Under the pieces are notes generated by a model, which worked only from the letters and a program-made list of their open reading frames with translations, did not search any database and was not told the origin of the DNA. Made by a program: the position numbers and the translations under genes. A stretch of DNA of 64,000 bases from Rhynchopus sp. YZ270_cl-10. Its lineage: Eukaryota > Euglenozoa > Diplonemea > Diplonemida > Diplonemidae. Where the stretch lies: assembly GCA_964035575.1 (NCBI GenBank), contig OZ037910.1:558001-622000 (forward strand). The letters run 5' to 3'. Of this stretch, positions 1-10,400 are shown one piece after another (position 1 is the stretch's first letter; each line of letters begins with the position of its first letter).

Positions 1-812
1 CTCTCCTCCTCACCCCGATGCACCCCTTTCAGTTTCAATGGAAGCCTCTCATCGACCTCAAGCATTACCTTTTCTAGAGTCCTCCTTGCCTTCTCCTTCT
101 CCTCCTCTTTGGTAGCGTTTAGGAGCTCCATCTCTGCTGTCAATACCTTAGCGATAAAATCGTTTGGTAACGTCCCTGGATGATCCCCAAACCCAGCCGG
201 AGGAGAATGAGATATCAAAACGTCGATTTGAGTGCAAGAAGGAGAAGAAGAAGAAGGGTCGCAAAGTAAATCCGACTCTCCAATCATTTTCCGCTTTGCC
301 TGCAGTTCAACAGAGCCTCGAGGAAGGTAAAAGGCACCCTCTTTGTTTTGCGGCTGCCATGATGTACCATAAAATTTCAACCCCATTATCATTGTTGATG
401 AATCGAACAGAACGACGGCATTTTGCAGAATAGGGGACTCATTGTGGAAGATTAGAAAGGGTATGTCTCGGTCACCCCAAACAACGATCCGATGGGGAAA
501 TCGAGTAATAATCGGATCAGATCCAAGCCACGTGTCAAGCTTGCTGTATTCGTTGAGGTACCATCCACGGAGCGTACTGCCCGATAGTCCGTTAGGGGGT
601 ATTGGTATGACATCTCCTGCCAGGATGAGCACGTCGCTTGCGTGAATGTTCATGCTGTAGTGGGCGCCAAAGGTTTCACTGAGAAGGGCAAGTTGCACCG
701 CACCACGTTGTCGTACATTAGAATCGAAATGGCTCATCCCTAGCACCCTATACATAATGCAAAACGCCAGCACCAAGGCAACCCTTGATAAGGGGAGTCG
801 TTCCTGCTCCAT
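1..812 (-). CDS. MPPED-type metallophosphoesterase-like protein (partial, possible pseudoenzyme)
   Basis: An open frame of 270 codons starts at ATG 812 and runs off the left edge. Residues 11-25 are hydrophobic, suggesting a signal peptide or signal anchor. Similarity to the MPPED1/MPPED2 calcineurin-like phosphoesterases shows in DVLILAGDV (60-68), VVWGDRD (110-116), FYGTSWQP followed by LPRG (about 147-166), and SHSPPAGFGD (201-210). The known family binds two metals with D-x-H, GD, GNH and GH motifs. Here D-x-H reads SETF (45-48) and GNHE reads GDRD (113-116), so several metal ligands are replaced, while the GD at 66-67 and the SHSPP histidine remain. I infer an inactive or altered enzyme. 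The C-terminus lies outside the window. The family call is good; activity is unknown. Confidence 0.8.
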   Translation of the reverse strand, partial: MEQERLPLSRVALVLAFCIMYRVLGMSHFDSNVRQRGAVQLALLSETFGAHYSMNIHASDVLILAGDVIPIPPNGLSGSTLRGWYLNEYSKLDTWLGSDPIITRFPHRIVVWGDRDIPFLIFHNESPILQNAVVLFDSSTMIMGLKFYGTSWQPQNKEGAFYLPRGSVELQAKRKMIGESDLLCDPSSSSPSCTQIDVLISHSPPAGFGDHPGTLPNDFIAKVLTAEMELLNATKEEEKEKARRTLEKVMLEVDERLPLKLKGVHRGEEE

Positions 813-1444
813 ATGAGGAAGGGGAAGAGGAAGAAAAAAAAGTTGAGTCTTAAGAAAACTCTGTGTGCTTAGTCACCCTCACCTTTTTGTCAAAAAAAAA
901 GTATATAAAAAAAAATAGTGTATTTTGTCCGATTATTTGGTCAGCATTGTGTGTTTTTGGTGGGGGTGGTTCTGAAGGGAGGGTGGTGGTGGTGGTGGTG
1001 GGTGGGGTAGGGGAGAGAAACTGTGGATGGATTAAAAAAAAATTCCTCTTTTCTTTCTTCTTGACTTGAGCAGCTTTCAACGATTTAGCTTTTTTTTTTT
1101 TTGGTTTTGTGATTTCTTTTTATTATAAAACCACCTTGTTCCTTGTTGGTCTTTATCCTATTTTTCTCTCCTTCTTTTTGAGTCATTTATTTTTTTCCTC
1201 AGATCGACTTGATGTGGTCTTGCAACTGATGATTTGTTTGTCTTTTTTTTTCAAACAAAGGTTAACCCCTAGTTTAACCCGAATGCAAGAGAGGGCTAAA
1301 GAAGGTAGGGAAGACACATACATACAGTAGGTGGCTAAAAGGAAAAAAAAAAATATGGTCGCTCGTCGTCAGAAGAGAGTGGGAGTGGGGAAGAGGAAGA
1401 GGGATTCCGCGTGTACACAACACAGGGCGTGCGTAGCTGCATGC
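813..1444. other. Intergenic region with G-rich tract
   Basis: This lies between the upstream end of the metallophosphoesterase-like gene and the 3' end of RPS3A copy 1. It has A- and T-homopolymers and a G-rich stretch at about 959-1013 with several GG/GGG runs that could form a quadruplex. Both flanking genes are on the minus strand, so it should hold the promoter of the first and the 3' UTR of the second. No gene was seen. Confidence 0.5.
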
Positions 1445-2527
1445 TTAGTCCTCGGCCTCAGCGGTCTCCTCCTTGGCGGGGGCGGCCTCCGCCTCCACAA
1501 CGGGCTGCTGCAGTTGGCGTCCACCCTCGTGGGACACGGGCAGGTCGTTGTCGTGCATCTGGTCAATGAGACGTGCAATGTCGGCCTTGGGGGTCTTGGT
1601 CACCTTGACCTGTGGTGTGTGTGAGGTGTGAGGTGTGAGGGTGGTGTGGTGTGGTGTGGTGCAGTGTTGTCATGGTGCAAAGCATACCTTGCGGATGTTG
1701 GCGTCACGGAGGGGGAAGATGGTCGAGCACTGCTTCTTGATCTCCTGTCCCATGGTGTCCTCGTTCAGGGACTTCACAACCTTGTCCAGGGGCGACTTGG
1801 ACACCTCCTTGGTGATGATGTCGGTCATCCTGGTGCGGATCTTCTTCACGTGCGAGGTCTGGCAGTGGCAGTTCTTCCTCACCTGTGTGTGCGGGTGGGT
1901 GGTTTTGTGGGTAGGTGTGTGGAAATGTGGCAAGGCTCAGAGAGTTCAAATAAAAGAAAAAGAAGGAAAAAGACATACCTGGGACTTCAGCTTGCGGGTG
2001 AAGGCGATGGCGAACACACGCAGGGTGTATCCGTCAGAGGTCTTGACCTCACAGGTGGACTCGATGAGAGTGCACCACTTCTGGAGGAGGGAGCGGAGCT
2101 TGTCGGTGGTGAGGGACATTCCGTGGAAGTTCATGATCACGTTGCGGCCCTGGACGTCCTCAGCCTTCATCTGGACCTTGCGGCTCTTGTAGTCCTGCTC
2201 CTCCGACTGCATGAGGTCGGCAAGGTTCAGCTGTGTGGGGTTGGTGTTTTGTTTTGTTTTATTTTCATTACTATTTTACTCTTTATTTCGTTTCCCTTTC
2301 ACATCATGCACCCAACAACATACCTCGAACACACGTCCCTTGATCGCGTCAGGGCCGTTGAAGGTACCCTTGGACCTGTTGACCAGGGTCTTGCCGCAGT
2401 GGCGCACCTCGTACATCGCGGGGGCGACCATGTCGTACCACTCCTTGTTGGCGAGGGTGTCTCCGACCTTACGCTTGGTGGTACGCTTGCCACCCTTGGA
2501 GAGACGCTTGTTCTTGCCGACGGCCAT
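1445..2527 (-). CDS. RPS3A: Ribosomal protein S3a (eS1), copy 1
   Basis: This is cytosolic 40S ribosomal protein eS1. The exons, in order of translation, are 2527-2324, 2230-1979, 1882-1688 and 1609-1445, giving 271 residues. The three introns (93, 96 and 78 bp) start GTATGT or GTATGC and end CACAG, and all fall between codons. The protein starts [20 protein letters not shown] and ends in an acidic, alanine-rich tail, close to the usual length of about 264. A second copy at 22656-23738 has an identical protein. Similarity covers exons and introns and stops within a few bases of the start and stop codons, while the introns differ by small indels and microsatellite changes. That suggests gene conversion or a very recent copy. 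Confidence 0.97.
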
Positions 2528-3509
2528 TTTGTTAGTAAAGTATACAAAAGGTGGCTGAGGGGTATAGGTGTAGGTGGTGTAGTGGTGTAGTGGCGGGGGA
2601 TCGTCAAATCAAATAAGGCATAGAGTTCATCCTCGGGTGTCTACACAAATACAACCAAGTTTTCAAATAAGGAATTAAACGCTCCCAGATCCTCGGGGGG
2701 AAAAGAAACCCTTTGAATGCCAAAAAAGAAAAGGGAAAAAATGTGGGGAGAGATTGTGCGATTTTTGTTGTATCAGGATCACATATAAAGAAAGACCTCT
2801 GCAGCAAAGGTTTGCCCCACCCTTTTACCCCTCTGTGGATGATCCATTTCAATGATTAACATCTGAACAGAAACAGAATAAGAATGAGAACAGCCCTTTT
2901 CCATGCGTAAGCATGTTGTTTCCCTATTCAGTAATAGGGCAGGCTTTTAGGTAACATCTTCTCTTTTTTATTAGCCTGAAATTTAGAGGACTTTGGTGAC
3001 ATTTTATCCCAAAAACTCCACCAAAATTTCAAAAACAAAAACAAAAAAAAATCAGGTGGTAACGAAAAAGAGAGCGTGAGAGAACCCAGTACACTCAAAA
3101 CACAAAGACAGAACTTATAAGAGAGATGAACACCTTTTTTATGTAGTTTCGCCAAATCACCCTGTCCGAGGACGGGGGTTCTGTACAACAATCAGTCGCC
3201 CGAAGGCTAAAATGAATTTTTCAAAGGTATAGGTGCAGATCATCCTCACTTTTTAGATAACCCTAAACATAAACCTCTCGTGTTTAGTTACCTGAGGAGT
3301 CACCTGAGCCCGAGAAAACATAGAATCGAACCCAGAAAATCAGTAAGATTTACCTCATGTGTACAGCAACATTAAAAGGGGGGAGCAAAAGGAAACTTAT
3401 AAAAAAACAGAATCAACAACCCGAACAGAATTTAATCCGAAATCGCATCATGCAAACCACCTCTGAGAACACACGGCAGCTCCTCCCCCACCCCCACCCC
3501 TTCCCTCTC
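2528..3509. other. Intergenic region, nothing recognised
   Basis: About 1 kb lies between RPS3A copy 1 and the 3' end of the zinc-finger gene. It is AT-rich with short homopolymers. The short open frames here have no recognisable similarity. A short match to a pol III B-box near 3330 on the minus strand cannot be folded into a tRNA. Confidence 0.4.
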
Positions 3510-6500
3510 TCACGCCGATTCTGCTATGCTCGCCTTTGCACACAGCTGAATATGTCTCTGAGCGACCGAAGGCGCAAACTGACGGGAGCAGAACTGACAT
3601 GGTACCAGCCCTCCTGATGTACCTCCTCCACCTCCACCTCCTCCACCTCCCCCCTTCCTCCGTTCTCCTTGGCTCCGTTGTCCACGTGGCTGGCCTTGGT
3701 TGCCCCCCTTCACCTCACCCCCGCCACCCCCCTCCACATTCGCCTTCTTCGCCCCTTCCTTTTGCTGCAGCTGCGCCTCCAGGTCTGCGACCCTTTGGTT
3801 CGCCATTTGAAGGGCCTGTCGGATGTCGCAGGTGGTGCTGAGGGTGTCTTTCTCCTTCTCTTCCTTTTCCTTCTCCGGAAGAGCGTCATCCTTTTTTAGT
3901 AAAGATTCTAAGGCCGCAACACGAGCTTCTAAGGCAGAGGAAGGGGTGGTGTTTGTATTGGTATTGCTATTTTGTTTGATTGCAGAACTGACTGCAGAAC
4001 CTCGACAGGTTCGCAAATGAGATTCGAGACTATGTGAATTTATCGCCTTGTATCCACAGGAAGCACAACGTTGCACCTTCGCCTCCGCCTTTCGCTTCCA
4101 ATTCTCAACAAACGCGGACGTTTTCGAAGGTGGTCCCGCTCCTTCAGGTCTCCATGGCGCGTCTCGTTCCCTTGCCTTTCTTTGTAAATTCGCCTTCACC
4201 ACGGCCATCCCCTCCTCCGCCTCTCTCCTCCTCGCAGTAACAATATCTTCCGTCTCTTGAATCTCTAATAAACTCCCTTCGAGATCGTTCTGACCGACAG
4301 CCTTTTTCCCTGCAGGGCGGGGTCGTGGGCGGGATTTCATTGTGGCGCACTTGGGGATATGTCTTTCTGCAACGTTGGCAGCAAAGCGGCGACCACAATG
4401 AGGGCATGGGGTCCGATCATCGTTCTCTTCGGTTGTATAGGTAGGAGGGTCCTTCGGGTTAGACCTGGCAGCGCGCAACGCAGACCGCAAAGCGTTTGCT
4501 TTGTTCCTCCAATTTGACGGCTTCTTTTCGTTTGCATCGTTCATGACATTCACTACAGGATTTTTTTTAACCCCATCAACAATCTGCCGTTGCTTCGCCG
4601 CATTAAATACACCCCTCTTCGTTAACGCCTGCTTCTTACAAATTTCTGCATGCTTTTCAATCCGATCCTCAGCGAAGCTCCGTGGACACCATTCACATGG
4701 GATCCTTTTTGTATTATTTTGGACTTCTTCGTTTGCCGAGAGAGCAGGAGGAGGAGCAGCCCCCCTCGCTTCATATGCAGCAATTTTACAGGCTTCAGAA
4801 TGTTCCTCTATCTTTGAAGAAGGAAAGCTGTGTACACACCAATCGCATGGTACCATTTCCTCTGGGGGGAGGTGAACGTCTTTGTTAGGAGGCGCACCAC
4901 CTCCCCCTTCATGACCAGAGGGGTGAACAGAAGAAGGGGAAGAAGAAGAAGACGCTTCTGGAGCTGGAGAATTGATTACATCCTTCTCAGGGGTTTCTCT
5001 CCGCGTAAACACCTGTTCTCCGCAGACCCCTATGTGGCGTGCGATGCGGCTCGCAGAAAACCCTTTGGAACAAAATTCGCATTCTATGATTGCGGCTAAA
5101 GGGGTAGCTATGGTTCGGTCTGGTTCTTCGGGTTTTGGGATTCCATCGGTGGATCGGGAGCCTGCGGGGGTAGCGATCCGGCAAAGTTCCTCCTCTTCAC
5201 CTCCTTGTTGTAGAATTTCCTTAAACACATCGCCTCCCATAGAACTAACGATAACAGCGTCTCCATCAGGAGTGCTGACCTCTCTCCTTGTAAACACCTG
5301 TTCTCCGCAGACCCCTATATGCCGTGCTATCCGACTCGCAGAAAAGCCTTTGGAACAAAATTCGCATTCTATGATTGCGGCTAATGGGGTAGCTATGGTT
5401 CGGTTGTCAAGAAGTAGTTCTGATTCTGGAGGAGGAGGAGGAGGAGGAGGAGCTAACCCCTGCGGGGAAGGCTGTGCATGATGTTCTTCGATTACCTCCT
5501 TTTCGATAATCTCTGTTTCTCGCTTTGAATTTGATGTCAATTTGGAGTGCAATTCTGGGGTGCATTGTAGAGGGGGTGCTCCACCTGACGCGATTTTGTT
5601 TTCTTCTCTGAAAGATTCCGCCAAACTCGCACCACATGCACTGCAGAACCGCGCATCTTCACTGCGTGCCCCCTCTCCACAGGATCTGCAAATCCGTACA
5701 CTACCCTGCAATTTCTCCTCTTTTTCTGTACAATCTTCTTCTCCCCCTCCTCCTTCTTCTCCTTCAAGAATAAGGCTTTTCACCCCCGCACAGACCCGCG
5801 ATAAATCGTTTATTGGGGTGTCTATTTCCTCATCACTGCAGATGTTATCGATCAATACGGCGTCTTCATTGGAGGGTTCAGGCTCCTGCGTTGGAAGCGG
5901 TCGTTGTGTGGCAATACCTACTCCTCCTCCTCCTCCTCCACCTCCACCACCACTCCTGTACCCCCTCCGAGCAGAATTCGCTAGGGGAGATGAAAGGCTT
6001 GCGTGAGATCCTACGGTACGGCTGCCGGAATGCCAGGTGTCTTGTAGGTCGTCGCTTGCCGCTGAGGCAGCGCAAAGCTGATTTAACTTTAAAGTTGGAG
6101 TAGCGTTGCATGTGTTGGTACCTTCTACTTCTTCTGCTTTGTGAATGCTGTTGCGTACTATGTCATTGCAAGATTCCGCAAAGTCGATTCCAGCTTGGGT
6201 TGGAAGATTGAGATTCACATCTGACCCAATAGATGCAGTGTCATCCCCCGACTTTACCTCGCACATCCCCAACACCTCGGCTTCATTTGTGTATAACTCT
6301 AACAGTCTCGCCGCGCTTTCCGTTGCTAAATTCTCCCCAAACATTACGACATCAGACTGACTCTTTGACCCCCCGGACTCCAACCCACCCAATGCAGGAG
6401 TACCACACATCCCTCTCGGCAGTCGAAACCCACAATCCGTACAAAACGCAGTATACGCACTCTGTGCAATAGTACCACACACCCTACAAGGAAGGACAGT

Positions 6501-7983
6501 AGTGGTAGTTACGACACCCCCATCACGCACATCCGTTAATTTATCCAGAGAAATCCGACGAACCGCATTCTGTGGATGACCTGCTGCGACAGGGGAAGGG
6601 GTAGCGGCAGTCTCCATGGGTTTCAAAGACTGCGTCCTCTCTGCCCTCTCTGACCTCTCTGGGATGATATTACCTGGTATTGCACTATCGTTAAGACAAC
6701 CTGCAGCGTCAACACATGAGCTGAACGGAATAAAATCCTTCTGTCTCTGTAGGGGTTCTCGCGAAGGGGTGGTGGTGGTTGTGTTCACACTGTGTGTCCT
6801 CTCACTGCTCGGTGCGGAGTCGTTCCGTTGCGTCGAGGGAGCTGCCGCTTCAGATTGGTGTGCGCAGGCATGCTCTTTCTGTATCAACCCCTTGGAGGTG
6901 GTGGTGGTTGTGGTGTCGTTCGTTGGGCACATCTCAGGCAGTTCTGTCTCTGAGTGTATTTGCAGTGCAGCGGCGAGAGGTGGGTCCAGAGGTGCGTGCT
7001 TCTGTAGGTCTCGCGAAGGGGGGGTGGTGGTGGTGGGGGTGCCTACACTTTGTGTCTTCTCGCTTGGTGCGGAGTTGTTTCGTTGAGTTGAGGGTGCTGC
7101 TGCCTCGGATTGGAGGGTGAAGTGTTGATCCTTCTGGAGTAGTGCCTTGGAGGATGTGGTGGTGGTGGTGGTGGTGGTGTCGGTGGTGGCGTGAGTGTAG
7201 TCCTCTATTGGAGGTGTGGTAGTCTCCTTGACACGTCGTTGTGTTATCTCTGCCCGTGCGTTGCGTGCATACTGCACATCCCGTTTGATGTACCGCGCAT
7301 GTGCCTCTGCATCTGTCATCCCCTCCAAAGCATGTGCCGGCTGTGCAGCCTTAAAGTCACGTTCCCGCTGCTTCTGTAACAACTCCCGCACCCCAGCCAC
7401 GTCAACCCCTTTAAGGCAAGACCGGGTATGTGTTTTCAGTGCATCTGTGAGTATTATTTTTGAATAGAATTTGAATGGATCTCTAATATCTGGGGAATCT
7501 TGCACAAAAAGCCTTTTCGTGAACGGTAACCTATTTCTCTCTTTTTCTCTACTCCTCAGCGCTTCATCCAACCTATTGTCAAAAAAAACATTACAAACAA
7601 AACAAACACATACCGAGATTAAAGGAACGACTGCATTTAGGACAACGCGGAAGTCGTGCTGTGTGCAGTGCGGTCTGTGCATTGTTCCACACGTCAATAG
7701 CGTCCACAGAAGCTGTTGACACCGCCACAGTGTCTTCCGACAGCACGTGGCCATTGTGCGCTACCTTAAGTACACCTGTGGCTACAGGGTCGCTGGGAGG
7801 GGGTCCACGAAGGTCGACCTCCCCTTCCCCCTGCGGGCAGCCGCATTCCCATTCGGTCATGACGGTGCCATAGCACTGCACCATGTGGATGGGCAGGGCA
7901 CGTACGCCAAACTTATTCACACATAAATAACACACCAACCATCGGGAGTGATGCCCCACCCGCACCTCAGGTGACGCACTCAT
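3510..7983 (-). CDS. Multi-C2HC zinc-finger protein
   Basis: A first exon starts at ATG 7983 and carries a C2HC finger (CYLCVNKFGVRALPIHMVQC) and the start of another (CPKCSRSF). A short intron follows (donor GTATGT at 7613), then a second exon of about 1350 codons. Joining 7614 to 7561 keeps the frame and gives 1473 residues. The closer acceptor at 7573 would not keep frame with that donor, so the junction is tentative. The middle holds Thr/Ser-rich low-complexity sequence and two zinc-ribbon-like CxxC pairs. The C-terminal half has at least seven C2HC fingers of the ZC2HC1/ZNF474 type, each C-x2-C-x12-H-x3/4-C, including two nearly identical copies containing CEFCSKGFSASRIARHIGVC. Poly-Gly runs separate them. 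No catalytic domain was seen, so a scaffold or nucleic-acid-binding role is only a guess. Confidence 0.85.
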
Positions 7984-8253
7984 TATCCCATTTTATTTAT
8001 TTCGTCGATCTGCGGAAATTTGCGGAAATTTGCACCAAAAAAAAAAAAAGTAATGTGTACGCAAAGAAGGTTGAGAAAAGATGCTGTGTAAAGAAGGTTA
8101 AGGACTGTTATGTGCATGTTGTAGTGTGTAGATGAGGGGTGGCTATAGGTGGTGGTTATATTCCAAAAAACGCTAGTATCAAGGCCACTCTCACAAAAAA
8201 GGAAGTCGTTGTGTGGGAGTTGCTGACAAGGAAGCTGTCCAGGACACATTCAC
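7984..8253. other. Upstream region of the zinc-finger gene
   Basis: These 270 bp lie between the zinc-finger start codon and a transposon-like element. They probably contain the promoter. No clear motif was seen. Confidence 0.4.
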
Positions 8254-8438
8254 CAGGGCTTCCCACAGGGGGGACCAGGGGGGACCACTGGTCCCCCTGG
8301 GGGAAAATAAAAATAATAAGGGGGGACCAGGGGGGACCAGCCTGCCCTTGAGTGTTCCGAGGCTGCCTATTAGGAATTTTCCACATTTTTTTTAATTTTT
8401 CCCACCCTCCCGTCCCCGCGCATCCAAATACAGGCAAC

Positions 8439-8671
8439 TACACGACGGTGATGTACAGTACATTACAAGTGAAGTTACATGTAACGTTACAAGTGAAAAA
8501 CCGTTACAAGTGAGTTACAAGTGAGTTACAAGTGGGATACATGAATTACAGGCAAAATCAGGTTGTAACTGGTGGGTTACAAGTGAGTTACAAGTGAGTT
8601 ACATGTAACAAAAGTTACATGTAACTCACTTGTACCTCCACTTGTAACACCCGTTACATCACCGTCGTGTA
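8439..8671. repeat. Foldback block of TTACAAGTG repeats
   Basis: A perfect 17-bp inverted repeat (TACACGACGGTGATGTA at 8439-8455, complement at 8655-8671) encloses many copies of GTTACAAGTGA and its complement, including the palindrome GTTACATGTAAC. It is probably the subterminal repeat block of the surrounding element, or a small element nested in it. Confidence 0.7.
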
Positions 8672-8684
8672 ACAGGGGGAAAAG

Positions 8685-8834
8685 ATGGCACCAAAAAAGT
8701 CCTCCGGACCAAGACAGATTTCCATAATGGAATTTGCAAAGCGACCGGCGGAGTCCCAGTTATCGGCTCAGGCTCCGAAGAGGCAGAAAATAACGGTTGC
8801 AAAGAACCACGAGTATGCCTCATGGGCAAAGTGA
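8685..8834 (+). pseudogene. Possible transposase N-terminus with PIP-like motif
   Basis: A 49-codon frame follows the foldback block. It is basic and contains RQISIMEFAKR, which resembles a PCNA-interacting (PIP) box, followed by a basic PKRQK. PIP-like starts are found in transposases, including hAT proteins with TTF-type fingers. Nothing downstream continues the gene, so I read it as the leftover first part of a transposase. It could be chance. Confidence 0.3.
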
Positions 8835-8912
8835 CCCCGTCACAGCCAGAACGCGACTCAATTGGTCAAACGCCGAAGGAAAAGGAAGCATGCAGCATGG
8901 CAAAAGAAAAAA

Positions 8913-9030
8913 GTAGCGTACCGTGCGCCTGCGGCGCAAGATTGCAAGCCACCCATGACATAGTGTGGCTGTAAAATGTGCAATTTTAATCACAGTATTT
9001 TGAAATGTTGCGTACCGTGGCTTCGCCAGG
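8913..9030 (-). repeat. Dispersed palindromic repeat, copy 1
   Basis: This unit has end B (GCGCCGCAGGCGCACGGTAC then GCTAC, here on the minus strand at 8913-8937) and end A (CCTGGCGAAGCCACGGTACG then CAACATTTC, at 9002-9030). Both ends share the core CACGGTACG. Other pairs lie at 30222-30409 and 33376-33604. Lone B ends lie at 16630-16654, 39657-39677 and 40085-40106. Confidence 0.75.
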
Positions 9031-9380
9031 AACCTTTGCCATGACTGTCGTTTCTTTTTGTAGATGTCTATACGAGGAAACGTCTGCACGCTACCGACCT
9101 GACATATTTTTTCTTATTCCGCAAAGGTGGGGAACGTGAGATGATATGCAATATGCGAGTTAATGCAGCAGTTTTAACGGTTTGCCGGGACATTTTCGCC
9201 GAAGTCGAAAAATTTTTTTGACCACTTAAAGTGCGTAAAGGCGCGTAACGTAACGTAGCGTCAGCGTTAATGCTACACACCACACAAATTAAAATCATTG
9301 AAAAAAAAAAAAAAAAATTCCACCTTTTTTTGGCTGGTCCCCCTGGGAGGCCAAAACCCCAGATCCTGCGGGAAGCCCTG

Positions 9381-10400
9381 TGAATCACCGAAGAAAAAAA
9401 AAGAGTGCGGGTGGGGGGGGAAGAATGGTGGCTATTGTCTGAGGTTAGATTGAAAGACATAAATAAAAAAGAACAAAAGAACAACCAAAGGTTGGCTTGT
9501 AAGTACAAAAAGCCCTTCTCGCATACAGTGTACCATGGTGTGTGAACCAGAACACCGGAGTGGACCCGGAAAAAAAAAACCCCAATATTATTCCCTACAA
9601 ATCAATTTCGAGAAAAATATTGCAACACAAAAAAAAAAAAAAACAAACAAACAAAGAAAAGAAGAAGAAAACATGCGAATATGTCTCAATAAAGACATTC
9701 CTATGCTGGATACTGCAACATAGGGTGAATTCTTTGATAAAGCGAAAAGCCACTTCAAGGATGTGGGCACCTGCTTAAAACTAAAACAAAAAAAGGGAAA
9801 AAAGAGTAGTTGAAACCTGCTAAAACGCATCTCAGTCGAGTCAGACATCCTGAAACCACAAAAAAAAAGGTATATTTTTTGCAAGAAAAAAAAAAAATAC
9901 AACACGCTGAAGCTACAGGAAAAAGCGAGGGTAGGAAGAGTTGCGGCAGTACATGTGGTTTGTCTGATTGGGGAATCAGAAGGGGGGGGGGGGTGGAGTG
10001 CAGAGTGAAAGCCAAACAAGGCAGTGCGGCCATCCTGTTTGGATGCGCTGCTGCCTTTCTCTTAGCACACACTCACACACCCCCTCCTGATCCACCTCCA
10101 ATGCACCTTACACCTGTCATCACCCCCGTTTGTTTCTTGTTAGTGTAGCTTTATTGTTCAAAGCTTTGTGTTTTATATAAATTACCACCTTGGGATACGG
10201 TACCAAGCCTATTTCCCTATGTTGACTGCAATGTGGATTGTTGGAGGTAGTGTAGTTGCCTTTAAAAAAAACACAGTTTTTTTTGTGCAAATCTCCTTCT
10301 TTTATATTTGCTAAATTGTTTGGAGTAGTGTAGTTGCCTCGGTAGTGTTGCCACAGTTTGTGCAAATCTCCATGTCAATTTTTCTCCCCCTTCCCCCTTC
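9381..10400. other. Intergenic region with 3' repeats next to the BiP gene
   Basis: No gene was recognised. Adjacent to the BiP stop codon, 10225-10375 holds two tandem, diverged copies of a motif containing GTAGTGTAGTTGCCT, then an ACAGTTT-type segment and GTGCAAATCTCC. A related copy lies in a DNAJC11 intron at 34862-34922. Poly-A and poly-T runs fill much of the rest. Confidence 0.5.

Larger units (their letters stand above)
8254..9380. mobile_element. hAT-like non-autonomous DNA transposon remnant
   Basis: The ends are inverted repeats: CAGGGCTTCCCACAGG at 8254-8269 and its complement at 9365-9380, matching at 15 of 16 positions. CAGGG termini are typical of hAT elements, which make 8-bp target duplications. 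The flanking 8-mers (acattcac and tgaatcac) match at only 5 of 8 bases, so the duplication is eroded or absent. Near both ends lie GGGGGACCAG-type repeats. Inside are a 233-bp foldback block, a 49-codon reading frame that may be the start of a lost transposase, and a copy of a palindromic dispersed repeat. No full transposase is present. Confidence 0.5.

Noticed and set aside
164-645. Plus-strand frames of 89 and 67 residues at the left edge
   Set aside because: They lie antisense to the metallophosphoesterase-like gene, whose motifs give it clear support.
3320-3350. Possible tRNA on the minus strand from a GGTTCGATTC match
   Set aside because: The flanking bases do not form a T stem or an acceptor stem, and no anticodon arm is visible.
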